Shown: positions 1 to 11,849 of the stretch, piece after piece
How positions within the stretch are numbered: position 1 is the first letter of the stretch
Layout: each line of letters starts with the position of its first letter
From: Selaginella tamariscina
Lineage: Eukaryota; Streptophyta; Lycopodiopsida; Selaginellales; Selaginellaceae
Assembly (NCBI GenBank): GCA_003024785.1
Contig: PUQB01000071.1
Span: 434,001-498,000 of the forward strand
Direction of reading: 5' to 3'
Length of the DNA stretch: 64,000 nucleotides
Position numbers and translations under genes: made by a program
Notes under the pieces: generated by a model
Told to the model about the DNA's origin: nothing
Database searches by the model: none
The model's input: only the letters and a program-made list of their open reading frames with translations

Positions 1-137
1 AGTATATTAAAATTTACATCTAATTGATTATCCAGTGTTATATTACGTTTTTTCTACTTTTTACATAAACAAAGAGTTCCAACTCTTCATGTAAACAATG
101 TAATATACAGTATATTGTATGTAATATTACAATGTAA

Positions 138-219
<82 letters not shown>

Positions 220-2290
220 TCTATATTGTTAAAATATTTACATATTACAGCAAATTATAGAATATATTATAAAATTTAGATTTTAAAAGTATTAATTTAT
301 CATTTTATTGACAAACAAAGAATCTTACTAGAAAACCGAATGTACAAATTCAGGTGAATTTATTCATTACAATTTTCATACTTTTCTTAACAAGAATATT
401 ACCTCTTTAATAAGTATGTCATATAATACCAATATATTGACATATCAGTTTTATTTATTATTTATTTAAACTTCATATATAGTTGGATACATATCCTTAA
501 AATTTTATATTTACATATGTATCTTTGACACTTCAATTTAAAAACTTCATGCATATATTTTTAAATAATTAATAAAATTATATCATTAATTTTGATTGGG
601 TCACCTGCATAATACCCCTAATTAGCCACTAATATAGTGGCTCTACAAAGTGAATACACTTCGGTAGTATTTTTAAAAGTGGCGGAGTTAAGGTTAAATT
701 AACTTATGCATTCTAGCCTTTTTATTATATTTAACTTCAAAATGTAACAAAACTAAACATATACATTAATTAAAATATAATAGAATTATTTTTAAAAAAT
801 TCATTTCTTAGCATTTGCTACTATGATATTATTTAACCTTATAAACTTTATGTTTATTTCATTCTAAATATTTTAATTAAGTATTATTAAAATTCAACAA
901 TTATTAAGAGTATATATATATATAGAAATATCAATTTGTACGGGTACAACGAGGTACATATGAAAGTATAAAAAGTAAACGGGATTCTGCCACGTAGAAG
1001 ATCTAACGGATAGTTCTAACTTATGCAGCACCGATTTTCCATTCAAAAACATAAACCAGCGTGTCTATGCGTGTGTGTAGGGGAGAAACCTTAAAATACA
1101 ACATAACTGGAGGATAGAGTGGGTGTAAGTTATTAAATAAAAATAAAAATATATTTTTTATTTTTAATATTATATATATATATATTGTAAAACGAGTACA
1201 GAAGACGTGGAGGGAGTTTGTACTTGCAAGAACAACAAATACGATATACTTTAACGATTATATATATTATCTATTTAATTTACTACGTTAATTAAGTTTA
1301 TATACTGCTTAAATTTTTTATTTCTTTTGTGTGTGTAAAATATACACGTATTTTCGACATTATTCCGGCACGTGTACGGCTAAGATTGACCATGGTTAAG
1401 ATTGTATTATAGTTGACGGAATCCTAATAAAGATGATGGTAATGTAATTTTATTCTGTAAATATACAGACAATTACATATGATGTACAATCAAGTAGTTT
1501 TTGACTGTAGTATAATTTCTAATTTATTCATATACACATAAATAGTTATTTAATATATTATAAGAATATAAAAAAGAAAGTATTGAATTCAATTAACTCT
1601 CTCTCTATGTATAAGAGTAAAGGTAAACATTTACACCCATGAAAATTTCATATTTAACCACCCTCTCAAACATTAATTTGAAACTTCAGGAGAAGACACT
1701 TCTTTAAAATATATAACATTTTATAATTAATTCATAATTAATAATATTTAACTTATATATATATATATTTATATCTATATCTATATATATATATATATAA
1801 AATTATAATTTTCTATAGATTAATAATTCTAGAGTATCCCTTTAACGATTTAAATTTTAGGATTTTAACATTTTTTATGAGAAATATTTTTTAAATCGCA
1901 TTATTTAAATTTCGAACTACTTAATGGTTATGTATGTTTAATTTAATTTACCATCAAATTAAATAATTAAATTAAGAGATTTATTATTAGTTTGGAAAAA
2001 TATTTATAAGGTTTAATGTAATTTTTTGATTATCTAGTTTAATTAAGATTATACGATCTTTACCGTGGAAGAGATGCAAAGATTAAATAGTTTTAATATT
2101 AAGAAGAAGTACCTTAATAAGGGCTAATTGTTTCATGTGACGTGTATTCAGAATGTAAACTTATTCTATAAAGATGTAATTTTTTGATTATCTAGTGTTT
2201 TACTGTTGAAAAGATAAATAGTTCATAAGTGCCTTAATAAGGCCTAATTGTGGATTAGTACCTTTCATGTTACAGGTAATTATCAGGTAA
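1..2290. other. AT-rich intergenic region
   Basis: No coding sequence is supported here. The stretch is strongly AT-rich with several (TA)n runs. Around 597-700 it contains a segment (ACCTGCATAATACC, then TTAGCCACTAATATAGTGG) that resembles the edges of the repeat at 38.66-38.97 kb and fragments at 52.5 and 53.9 kb, so it may be a worn copy of that small repeat family. Nothing else is recognised. Confidence 0.6.
143..212. repeat. (TA)n microsatellite
   Basis: Two nearly pure TA runs separated by a short TAATATAATTA interruption. The interrupted run is self-complementary and could extrude as a hairpin. No gene is adjacent. Confidence 0.9.
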
Positions 2291-4810
2291 TTATGCCCAA
2301 TACTAGGGTTAGGTTTAACTAATGGAGTGGGAGAGCGTCGCAGATGATGTGTGGGCAAGCGCCTTTCTGCTGCTCGATTTGCAGAGCCTGCTCGACTGCG
2401 CAGGGGTGTGCACATTATGGAGGCGCTTGATCCTGGAATCGCGCTCGTTGAGGCGGCAATGGTCATAGGAACACGGGCGGGACATTGTCAAGGTACTGCT
2501 AAGCTTCTCCGAGGACAAAGGAGAGAGGCCGGTATTTCAGAGGTACTTGTATGTAGAGAATGGTATCTGTCATAAGTTTTGTGTTCTACGCGAGGGTAAT
2601 ATGTCTTTGCCATTGGCTCCACACGCAATCGGGGTGTGTGAGATGGTTTCCTCTTCAAACGGCCTCTTGCTCGCACGCCTGGACTGCGGTTACGAAACAA
2701 AGCTGGAGTTAGCCGTGGGAAATCCGTTGACGGATGAGTGGGTGATGCTGCCGCGCGTACCGCGGAGCATGGTTGAAGGGATCACATTCCTGAGCACTTA
2801 TGCGTGGGCTTTCAACTTGAGGGCACAGGTGTCTGGAGAGTTTAAGCTCTCCGCTTATAATTGTGTGGACGACGTGCTCCTGCTCTTCAATTCACGTACT
2901 CGGGCATGGACTCTTGTGAGAAAACCCCTGAAGAATCAATTGGTTTTCACCGATCTTTATGACCTTGATAAGGGGTGGATCAAGATTGACCTCCCTTCTG
3001 GCGAGGTCCAGCTCGACCCTTCTTCTGATGACAAGCACCCTAATGTCCGAGGGTCTTTCACGTGGGAGTACGGGGACAGACACATCTGGCCAGTACTGTG
3101 GGCACCGGTTGGAAAGAGCGGGGTGTATGGAAAGTTTCAGGGCAAACTATTAAACGGGTTGGGAAAGCTGGTGCTGCCATGGGCGTGACAAAGGATTTTC
3201 GTCAACATACTCTAGACAGATTTGCCATGGAGAAGGCACTCTGATGTGTTTTGCAGCTCTTGGAACTACTTTTGGCGATCCATGGCCGCCGGTTACATAT
3301 GACTTGGTCACGGATACTTTGGACAAAAACCCCCTGTTTTGTACTCGAGCACTCGTGACCATCCCTCATTAGTCATGCCAGCGGGCTTTGTCAAGGGGGC
3401 AGGTCCAGTTGTTCCTAACAGGAAGCGAGTCTACAGGCTTGCTTTCATGCCGAGAATAGGCTTTGACGACAAGGGAAGAAGAAACGGAAGAAATGTAAGC
3501 GACCTGCTTCCCCACCAAACTGGAGTTCTTTCATTCTTCCTTGCAAGAAACAAGCATCGAATTCGAAAAGGATTCAGTTCAAAATCCGCACCAAACGTCT
3601 GGATTGTAAGTAGATAAGAATGCTAACAGTGACTAGTGGACCTCTATTTGTGCTGTTAACGTTTATAATATCTTTTCCATATACTGTAGAATGTTGTGAT
3701 AGTACATACACAGATTATTAGCATATATTGTATTGTTCTAAAATTTGTAAATGTATATTTGTGTCTTAATGTATCGTATATAGGATGAAAAAGTTAACTT
3801 TACATTTTATTTGCATTTTGAAGATTTGTATATTTATTTTACAGATATTGATATTATTTAAATTTTTTTTTTATAGATATACAATTTCTTGTGCTTAAAA
3901 TACTGTTGTTATCTATGTTATATATGTATTATTCAGTAGTATTAAGAAATTAATATGGTTTGAGATTTTGGATGAAAAACATTGTGCATTTGACTTGATA
4001 ATCAATTATTATTATTATTATGGTTAGAAGTTTCTATTAAAGTGTCTAAGATATTTATCTTTTTTCAATAATTAAGAAAAGTTTGCTTTAATTTGGTGCA
4101 TTTTTTATAACATGTTTTAAGAACTATTTATAGGTAATAACTTTCATATATAATATTAATGTTATTATTTTGTTAACGTAGTAGTCACATAAATATGGTG
4201 ACCAATGAAAATTTCGTAATATGTGGCTTTTTAAGTCAGATCTTATTTCACATCTTTGTCACGTTGATGTAACACTCCGTTCCTTATATGTATGCTAATA
4301 TATTATATAATCTATTTCATATAATCCTTATATTACTTTGTTTTTTATGGAATTATCAACTTGCACATGTACATCAAAATATACATAAGATATATTTTAT
4401 ATAATTCTTATAGTACTGCATATGGAATAGAAGAGAATGTTCATTATAATTATTTCATCTCTAAACTATATGCCAAATAAGAAAAAAAAATTTAAACATT
4501 TACATTATGATTAATATCATTTCATAATATACACTTGAGAATTCAATCTTCGCACAATAAAAATATATCGAACATATTTAAAACTAATGTAAAAGCCAGA
4601 GATCTGAAATGCAACTTTGGATATAACAAGAACTTTAAACACAACTAGAAAAGTGTTAAACATTATAGTGTCATTGTTATATCTTTTTAATATAAAATAA
4701 CTATATTAACATCTCCTTGTGCAACACTAATAGAAAGTGTTAAACATTATAGTGTCATTGTTATATCTTTTTAATATGAAATAACTATATTAACATCTCC
4801 TTTGTGCAAC
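2290..4810. repeat. Left arm of an interrupted inverted duplication (F-box gene plus 3' flank)
   Basis: The F-box gene and about 1.2 kb of AT-rich downstream sequence reappear in reverse complement at 37.44-37.30, 34.84-33.86 and 30.89-29.5 kb. Shared anchors include the CTAGTGGACCTC block near 3645 (reverse complement near 30645), the TTTGCTTTAATTTGGTGCAT block near 4085 (reverse near 30170) and the TTAAACATTATAGTGTCATT block near 4660 (reverse near 29590). From 3618 to 4810 no coding sequence was seen. A 100-bp piece near 4655-4725 is repeated in tandem at 4735-4815. Confidence 0.75.
2322..3617 (+). pseudogene. F-box gene broken by a nonsense codon and frame shift
   Basis: Starting at ATG 2322 the frame encodes an F-box-like N terminus (W-ESVADDVW, then LLLDLQSLLDCAGVCTLWRR), as in substrate-recognition subunits of SCF ubiquitin ligases. 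Codon 49 is TAG (2466-2468); the same frame stays open on both sides and runs to TGA at 3186-3188. The two other copies in the window read CAG here (W-S-Q-E-H), so this is a C-to-T nonsense change. After 3188 the homology continues in another frame (a GDPWPP-type segment, then a basic tail ending about 3617), implying a further frame shift. The middle part resembles the C-terminal half of plant F-box/kelch-type proteins, but clear kelch blades were not established. GC content is well above the flanks. Read-through or reinitiation at 2547 cannot be excluded. Confidence 0.7.
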
Positions 4811-4814
4811 ACTA

Positions 4815-5434
4815 AGTAAAACTTGCAGGCAGAAGAGTAACGAACTCAGTCATGAACTCAGAAGTTCTCTTATTATATACTTTACTTTATTTATGTGATG
4901 GAGCCCCCCTCTTTTCCTACATATGTAAGTGGGCTGACACGGAATTTCAGCCCCTTAGATAAATTGACGGTATGAACTTATAACTCACCCTTACTCCTAC
5001 CCTTAAACCCTACCCAAGGGGGTGGGGTTTTAGAGCATGGGTTGGGCATCCCTAGGTTAGTCAACCCTATGGGTGTTCCTAACCCTACTTAACATGCCGA
5101 ATTCATATGCATTAACTAATCAGCTTAATTGGGACGTCAAATTCGGGGGTGGGTTTTTTAAAAGATAAGTTGTAACTTCGCTTAGAGTTTTCTGTAAATA
5201 CCTAATGACACCTGGCCGAACCATCACTAAATACCCAGTGCACTACGCGGGCATGTTCCTATTACATATAGAGTTTATCAAATAGTACAGTAGATAATAA
5301 CAGTCAAATCCATAGTAAAAACTATAACAGTGTTCGCCTGGAGTTATGAAAGCCTCAAGGGGGTTCCAACAACATTTGTACCACAAGATAGAATTACTTC
5401 ACATGCAATACCCAGAAAATAGCAAGCCTACCAT
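4815..5434. other. Non-coding stretch upstream of gypsy remnant
   Basis: This is slightly richer in GC than the flanks (4980-5160, with C-rich and G-rich runs such as CCCAAGGGGGTGGGG). It could be the decayed LTR or leader of the gypsy element that follows, but I found neither a matching second LTR nor a primer binding site. Confidence 0.3.
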
Positions 5435-7660
5435 ATGAACCCCACATTTCTGGCAAGGAAGTCGACAAGCCGGGTTCATATACCCAATCAAAAAGGCACA
5501 ATGGTTATCTCAATTATAGTAGTGCCAAAGAAGAATGAAAAACTATGGATCTATGTCAACTACAAAAAATTAAATGATGTAACTAGTAGGATATATATCC
5601 AATACTCTTCACTGAGGAATTATTGGACACTGTAGTGGGACACGGCATGTATTCATTCTTGAACGGATTTTCAGGATACAACCAGGTTTAAGTGGAGCAA
5701 GCTGACTAACCAAAGACAGCCTTCACTAGTCCATGAGGAACTTATGCATACCGCATCATGTCATTTGGGTTGTGCAATGCACCATTCACTTTTCAGAGTT
5801 TGATTAATGAAACATTCTGAGATTATCTAACAATGTTTATGAAGATTTTCTTGGACGATTTCAACATTTATGGATCAAAAGACGATCATTTAGAATGTCT
5901 AACGAAATGTTTTAAGAAATGTCGATTGAACAATATAGCCCTCAATCCGAAGAATCAGGAATATTACTCGGTCATATATATTGCAAAGAGGGAACAATGG
6001 TAAACCAAGATAAAATAAGAGTGATACAGACTATGCAAGCACCTACAGACGTGAGCAGAATATAACAACTACTTGGCAAAATGGGATATCACTGGCAATA
6101 TCAAAAACTATGTGACAATAGTAAAGTCATTAATGTTGTTGAGGAAAGGACAACCGTTTACATGGAGAGTTTTCAAACGTTAAAACAAGCTTTGACAAAG
6201 GCGTTTATTTTGGCTAGCCAAATTAAACACAAGTTTCATGTGGCAAGTTGGACGCATCGTATTACACCATCAGATGCATATTGACCAGACACAAGAAGAT
6301 GGGAAGGATCATTCGTTATATTATGTTAGTAAGAGATTAGAGAAAAACTATACGGTGTATGTTGCCAAGAAGTTTTGACATTATCTATTAGTTTTAATAA
6401 GGTAAAAAATTCATTGTGAATCACCAAGCGTTTATACATTGGTTGAGTAAGAGAAAACTTAAAGGAAGGTTCGTACAGTGGTTTTACTGTTACAAAAGTT
6501 CAATTTTTAAATTATTCACAAACTGAAAGCTACATCAACAAACAGATTACCTTAGCCAGATTATGAATGGAGAAGAAGGTACCTGATGCAAGTTTGTTTC
6601 AAATGGAAGGAGAGCAATTGAGACGTATTTGCAACAAGGATATTTATGAGATATTGAGCATTCTTCAACATCGGTCTAGTACCTGAGAAACACACATCAA
6701 CACAATAATGGAAGCAACTAGTTTTACAATCGAAACCATACTGTATAATTGATGGATATTATACAAGAAGAGATGAGGTATTAAGAAGGTTGTACCAGTA
6801 GAAGAAGTCAATATGATATTATAAAAATCTCACTCAAGAGAGCACAATGGACATTTTTGTAGAAACATTAACAGCATGCAAAATATTACAGTCCGAATTG
6901 TGGTGGCCAACATTATTCAAGAATGCTATAAAGTATTATAGGAAGTGTTTGAAGTGTAACGAACATCAAGTAGTCCCACATCACCAAGTTCACTCCACAA
7001 CACCATTAAGACTATTTATAAAGTGGGAAATGAATTTTCCTAAGACCAATTAATCCCAAAAATAACAAGAGGAATCAATACTTTTGGTATTGATGGATTA
7101 TGTTATTAAGTGGGTGGAAGTTATTACATTACATGACTGTCGGTAATGCGGGTTGCAAAATTTATAAATGATAATATCATTGTACGATTTGATGCTCCAA
7201 TGAAACTTATTAATGATCAGGAAACACATTTTGTCAATAACTTTATCAAGGTGTTATGTGCCAAGTATTTAGTGAAATATTATCTCTTTACAATGTATTA
7301 TTTACAAGGAAATGGACAAGTAGAATCTATTATTAAAATATTGAAGACTGTATTAACTAAAATAATCGATATGAATTGGAAAAGTGAAACATTATCTCTT
7401 TACAATGTATTATTCACAAGGCAATGGACAAGTAAAATCTACTAATAAAATATTGAAGACTGTATTAACTAAAATAATCAATACGAATTGAAAAAATTGG
7501 AATGAAAAACTAGCTTCAGCATTATGGTAATATCATATTACATATAAGGTGGCCACGAAATTTACACCTTTTCAATTGACATACGGATTGGACACAATTA
7601 CACCTATTGAATACATTATCCATCACTATACACGTCATTTCAATATGATATTAGAGAAAT
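5435..7660 (+). pseudogene. Decayed Ty3/gypsy polyprotein
   Basis: Reverse transcriptase begins near 5440: VVPKKNEKLWIYVNYKKLND corresponds to the family's VVPKKDGK-R-CVDYR-LN block. The catalytic box is FLDD at 5848-5859 (usual form Y/F-x-DD), preceded by a degenerate MSFGLCNAPFTFQ block. RNase H is only weakly visible (about 6290-6400). The integrase zinc finger region lies near 6847-7053 (C-x2-C in CLKCNEH), followed by core-like sequence 7146-7390 (NDQETHFVNNF, then QGNGQVES). Many stops and frame changes interrupt it, and a 111-bp tandem duplication sits inside the integrase. No LTR pair was found, so this is an old fragment. Confidence 0.75.
7274..7491 (+). repeat. 111-bp tandem duplication inside the gypsy integrase
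   Basis: Two adjacent units start at about 7274 and 7385. Each runs from GAAA(T/C)ATTATCTCTTTACA through the QGNGQVES-coding part to ACTAAAATAATC. They differ at several positions, so the duplication is not brand new. It duplicates part of the integrase core and must have arisen in an already non-functional copy, or it inactivated that copy. Confidence 0.8.
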
Positions 7661-7960
7661 GAAATAAGTTAGACAAAGACTTTAAAATTGGAAAAATTTG
7701 ATGAGAAAAGATAAAAAATTATGTTTAACATTTAAGTTATTTAGACACAAATTAAGGCATGGCACAACCGTCTTAGAAGAGTACAACAATGACTCTTATT
7801 TCGAGTCGGTGAATTGATATGGCATTATAAAAGAAATCTACAACTATGGATAACTTCAAATCTAAGTGGTATGGACCATACATTATTATCGATATCCAAT
7901 CCAACAATATGTTATGATGACCACCTGAGTCTTAATTATAACAAATGCTAACTGCATACA

Positions 7961-8066
7961 TAAGTATATAATAAACAAGCCAGAAGACAATATAAAAGAT
8001 GAAGACATCATGTGGTTTGTGTCTTCATCTTTTATATTGTCTTATGGCTTGTTTTTATATACTTAA
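7961..8066. repeat. Long imperfect hairpin with a third partial copy
   Basis: Bases 7961-8007 are nearly the reverse complement of 8020-8066, with a 12-nt loop (8008-8019). The stem core is CAGAAGACAATATAAAAGAT. A third, direct copy of the left arm follows at 8066-8097 (AAGCCAGAAGACAATATAAA), and the loop sequence TCATGTGGTT recurs inverted at 8099-8110. It lies just 3' of the gypsy remnant. A transcript would fold into one long stem, but nothing shows expression. Confidence 0.75.
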
Positions 8067-8579
8067 GCCAGAAGACAATATAAAATATGAAGACATGAAC
8101 CACATGATGAACCTATAAAAATATAATTAGAACGAAACTGTAATATGGGAACAACACATGGACCACAAAGGAGAAAAGAACATTCATGTATGGTAAATAT
8201 AAGAAAGACAACTCACACAAGTGTGACATATGAACACAATATTCAATGATAAAATATATGCTGCAAATCTACCAAAGACCAAAATGTTCACACGGCAACA
8301 AATCAGAAGGCAACACATAGACTATCCAGAAATTTTGGCATGCCATAAATGTCATTGCAGTGGAACAGTTTCATATTCTTCGTCTCTTTCTTCTTGCGGA
8401 GATTTCTTCTTCCTGCACTATCCGATTGGGCCATTAGTCCTCAATCGCCATCTTCTGTAGAATATAGGATAGCAGATAGCATGGATGATCTCACTGATAT
8501 AGCAAGCGCTTCATCTACAGGCCCACAATAGGAATTACAGTCCGAACCACATCAATGGTCTCACCAATTTTATACCTCG
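8067..8579. other. No recognised feature
   Basis: Short open frames on the plus strand (for example 8230-8460, 76 codons) have no recognisable domain. The 3' part (8380-8530) is less AT-rich than the surroundings, but I could not assign it. Confidence 0.4.
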
Positions 8580-9153
8580 TCGAGAGAGAGAGAGGAGAGT
8601 ACCTTCGTTGAATTTCACCAAGTTTCCTACGGGCAAGTCACGAGCTTTGTGTCATAGGTTTGATGAGCCATTTTGTTAAGCATCGTGCATCGCTTCCACC
8701 GTTTGAAGTGTTTGTTCTCGGCCAAAAGGAATAAGAATTCTTTAGCTTACCATCCATACTCGTCTGCATAATTCACTATATTCAATAAATATACATACTA
8801 TATATACACATATCCAATATAATATGCATATGACCATGTGCATATATGCATGAAAACAACAACGCATGAAATGGATGTGTACATATAATGTGTTACATAA
8901 AGGCAATGTATACCTGAGCAGAAGCAAAGTGTAAGTGTTGGAGTTCTTGTAGAAGCTCTATATACGAATCGAAAACGCAAGAGAGTAGATGACGGTTCCA
9001 CGAGGCACGAATTATTTCGTCCGATAGACTCGATGCAGAAAGCGAGTTGAGCATGCCGAGTTTTACAGGATATTCTCCCAGGCTCTCGTGGAATATGCTG
9101 CGAGGAGTTCCTAATATGAAAAGACCTTGTGAAAATAGTGTATTACTAGGCAT
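8580..9153 (-). pseudogene. Inverted fragment of the sacsin-like gene (two exons and an intron)
   Basis: The reverse complement matches 18.3-18.9 kb of the sacsin-like gene: one exon (about 9110-8915, minus), the intron with its CATATAATGTG and CATGTGCATATATGC segments, and the next exon (about 8765-8605, minus), ending at the same (CT)n tract. In the first exon this fragment keeps an open frame (SLSDEIIRASWNRHLLSCV), while the 18.3-kb copy has lost one C (GAGAGCTGGG here reads GAGAGCCTGGG). In the second exon the fragment has the deletions. A local copy-and-invert event is the simplest explanation. It has no start, no other exons and no identifiable function. Confidence 0.85.
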
Positions 9154-9159
9154 ATATCC

Positions 9160-11840
9160 TTTGGATAATATCTAGTGTAATATGTTTTAGCGGTTTGTCC
9201 ACGCACAACACATTTATGCGTAGATCTAAGCTATACAAAGCTATAGACATGCATAATACAGTGTATAGTGTTGTAATCTAGATAAAAACATCAAAACACA
9301 TATGTTGTGTTTAAACATAACATTTAAGCATAACATATTAACTAATTTGTTAAACATGTTAAATATGTTTAACACGATGTGTTTAATACATATCTTAGCT
9401 AATGTGAAAGATACATATATATAAATTAATTGTATATTGTAATATTTATTTATTAGTTGATGTATATTATAATAATATTTACTTTAAATTGGGTTTTAAG
9501 CAAAGGTTTTTTACACATTTTAACACCAGTTGATATATGTATATATGTGTGTGTAAGAGAGAGTCAATTTTCAAACTTTTTAAGAAAATATTTAGATTTG
9601 CAAAATAAAATTATTTATATAATTAAAGAAAGAAAATAAATAACTTCTATATATAAATGCTGTTTAACAAGACAAAATATTAAGTTTATTAATAACACCA
9701 CATATAAATTTTATATGAAATTTTTTTTATCAGCCAACTTACTATAATTAAGTAGCAAAACGTAATTTCATTATTACACATATTATTGCTGTGATAATGT
9801 ATTGTTACTATTATTAAATTAATATTATGTAATTATGCATATATAAATTATAAAGTCACTTTAATTTGCTAATAAAATGTATAATACATTGTAGATAGTT
9901 TAGAACATTAAACAGATTTTAAGCTATGTTGTGTATGAAGTTGTGTATTAAGAAAATTATTTAAAAAGTAGTAACATCATATGTATTTTTGTTTATGTGT
10001 TAATTTATGTATTATTTTACTTTATTTAGTTAAAGAGCGATTTTGGATGTTCATATGCAATTTTAACATTGTGATTTACATAAAAATTTTAGTTTAAAAT
10101 ACTGTTCAACGATATATATATATATTCATACGACGATCTTTGGACCAAAATTTTAATGTAAATCATAATGTTAAAAATGCATATACACAAACATAAACAC
10201 ACACACACATAGTTAGATATATTGATTTATACATACAGAAACATGTATTAAATAATTAATTTGTATGTATATATGTGTGTATTATTATAAAATTAAATAA
10301 TATTATTTAGTAATGATTATCACTTTGTTAATTGGGCAGAGTATATTTCTTTAAAATAAATAAATATTTATTAATTATTTGTAGAACATGAATGGAAAAA
10401 ACACCACGTGGAGTGTTAAATAATTTCAAACAAATGAGTCTTAAACGACTCACTAGAAAAACACTGTTTTCCAATTTCAATAGTTGTTGTACATTTGTAT
10501 AAAGGGTTGCAAAGTAAACATAAGAATATTATGTAAAATAGATAATCCATATACATTTACTTTTTACTTTAATAAATATACATTCTATGTTTTAATTTAC
10601 TTCTATTGGATATTAACATATGTAAAAAGGAAATAATTTTGTTTTAATATAATAATGGATCGTGAGGTTATATAAGTACAATGTTAACAATTTCATTAAT
10701 AAGTATAAAACAAAAAGGATTCTCGTAAGTCAAATGAGGTGATCATGAAAAAATATTTTTTTCTTTTGTTCATGTTATAACAATATGTATATTATTTACA
10801 TTTGTTACTAAATTTGATTTAAAATTCCCTAGATGACTTAAAAACAATATTTTAAACGATGAATTAATAGAAGAGATAAAAGTTATGTCATTTAACAAAG
10901 TAACATATCTGTAATTTGATGAAATCATTATACGATTTCAAATAAAAAACTTGGAATTTGATATAAGAAGTGATTTTAACATTTGCAAATTTAATTTTAT
11001 ACATAAAAGATTAACTTTTTGCACTTTACGTGAAAGATGTAATTTTTAATATTTAATTTTGTAAGTCATGTTTTAGAAATTTATCGTGCCATTGATAACA
11101 TTATTCTCAATTTTAAGCTTAAAATAAAACTTTATAAGTTTTAATATTTTTTAATTTTAATGCTTGAAAGTTAATTTATTAATGATATCATTAGTTATTT
11201 GAATTAACACACTCTTTTATCCTAATTTAACTAAAACAAGCTTGTATATATACAATATAAACATGTTTATACCCTTGAAATCGAGTGCATCTTTATAGAA
11301 TATTAAATTATATTATATATTTAAATAAATTTTAGAAAATTTAAATCATCTAATGTATATGCATTGTTGATTTCTAAACCACAGTCTATGATAAACAAAT
11401 TTTATAAGCTCAACATTCTTTATAACCAATCTTATGATGTCCATCTGATAGGAATATTTTAAATATATCAATGTACAATAGTAATTCTTTCATCATCAGC
11501 CCTATAATAACCTTATTTTTAGTCCCATTAAAGAAATAATTCCAATGAAATAACCAGCTGAAGAACAATTAATTATTTATGTTTTTATCACTCGTCACCC
11601 TACACATTAACATAGACCGTCCTGGTTGACAGCAACGTTTACTGCAATAAGTCATGGACATTATTTTAAACTAGAAATAAAGTTTAATAAAGAATTTAAT
11701 TAAAATTATTAAATTAAAAAACTCATAAACAGAGATTTTATTTATTTCATAAATTGAAACTTTACTCTTTGCCACTAGATCTGGCTGTGTGACATCATCT
11801 CAGCCGTCCCACTTTATATAAGAACATGTTTGCGTGTTCA
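9160..11840. other. AT-rich intergenic region
   Basis: No gene was supported. 10190-10390 resembles an internal part of the foldback-repeat arm (TTAGTAATGATTATCACTTTGTTAATTGGGCAGA, compared with 12955-12995 and 39950-39980), so a diverged fragment of that family sits here. The rest shows only AT-rich sequence and short open frames without domains. Confidence 0.5.
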
Positions 11841-11849
11841 TGTCATAAG

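Noticed and set aside
2200-2700. Antisense open frames over the F-box gene
   Set aside because: GC-rich coding sequence leaves open shadow frames. None has a domain, whereas the sense frame matches an F-box.
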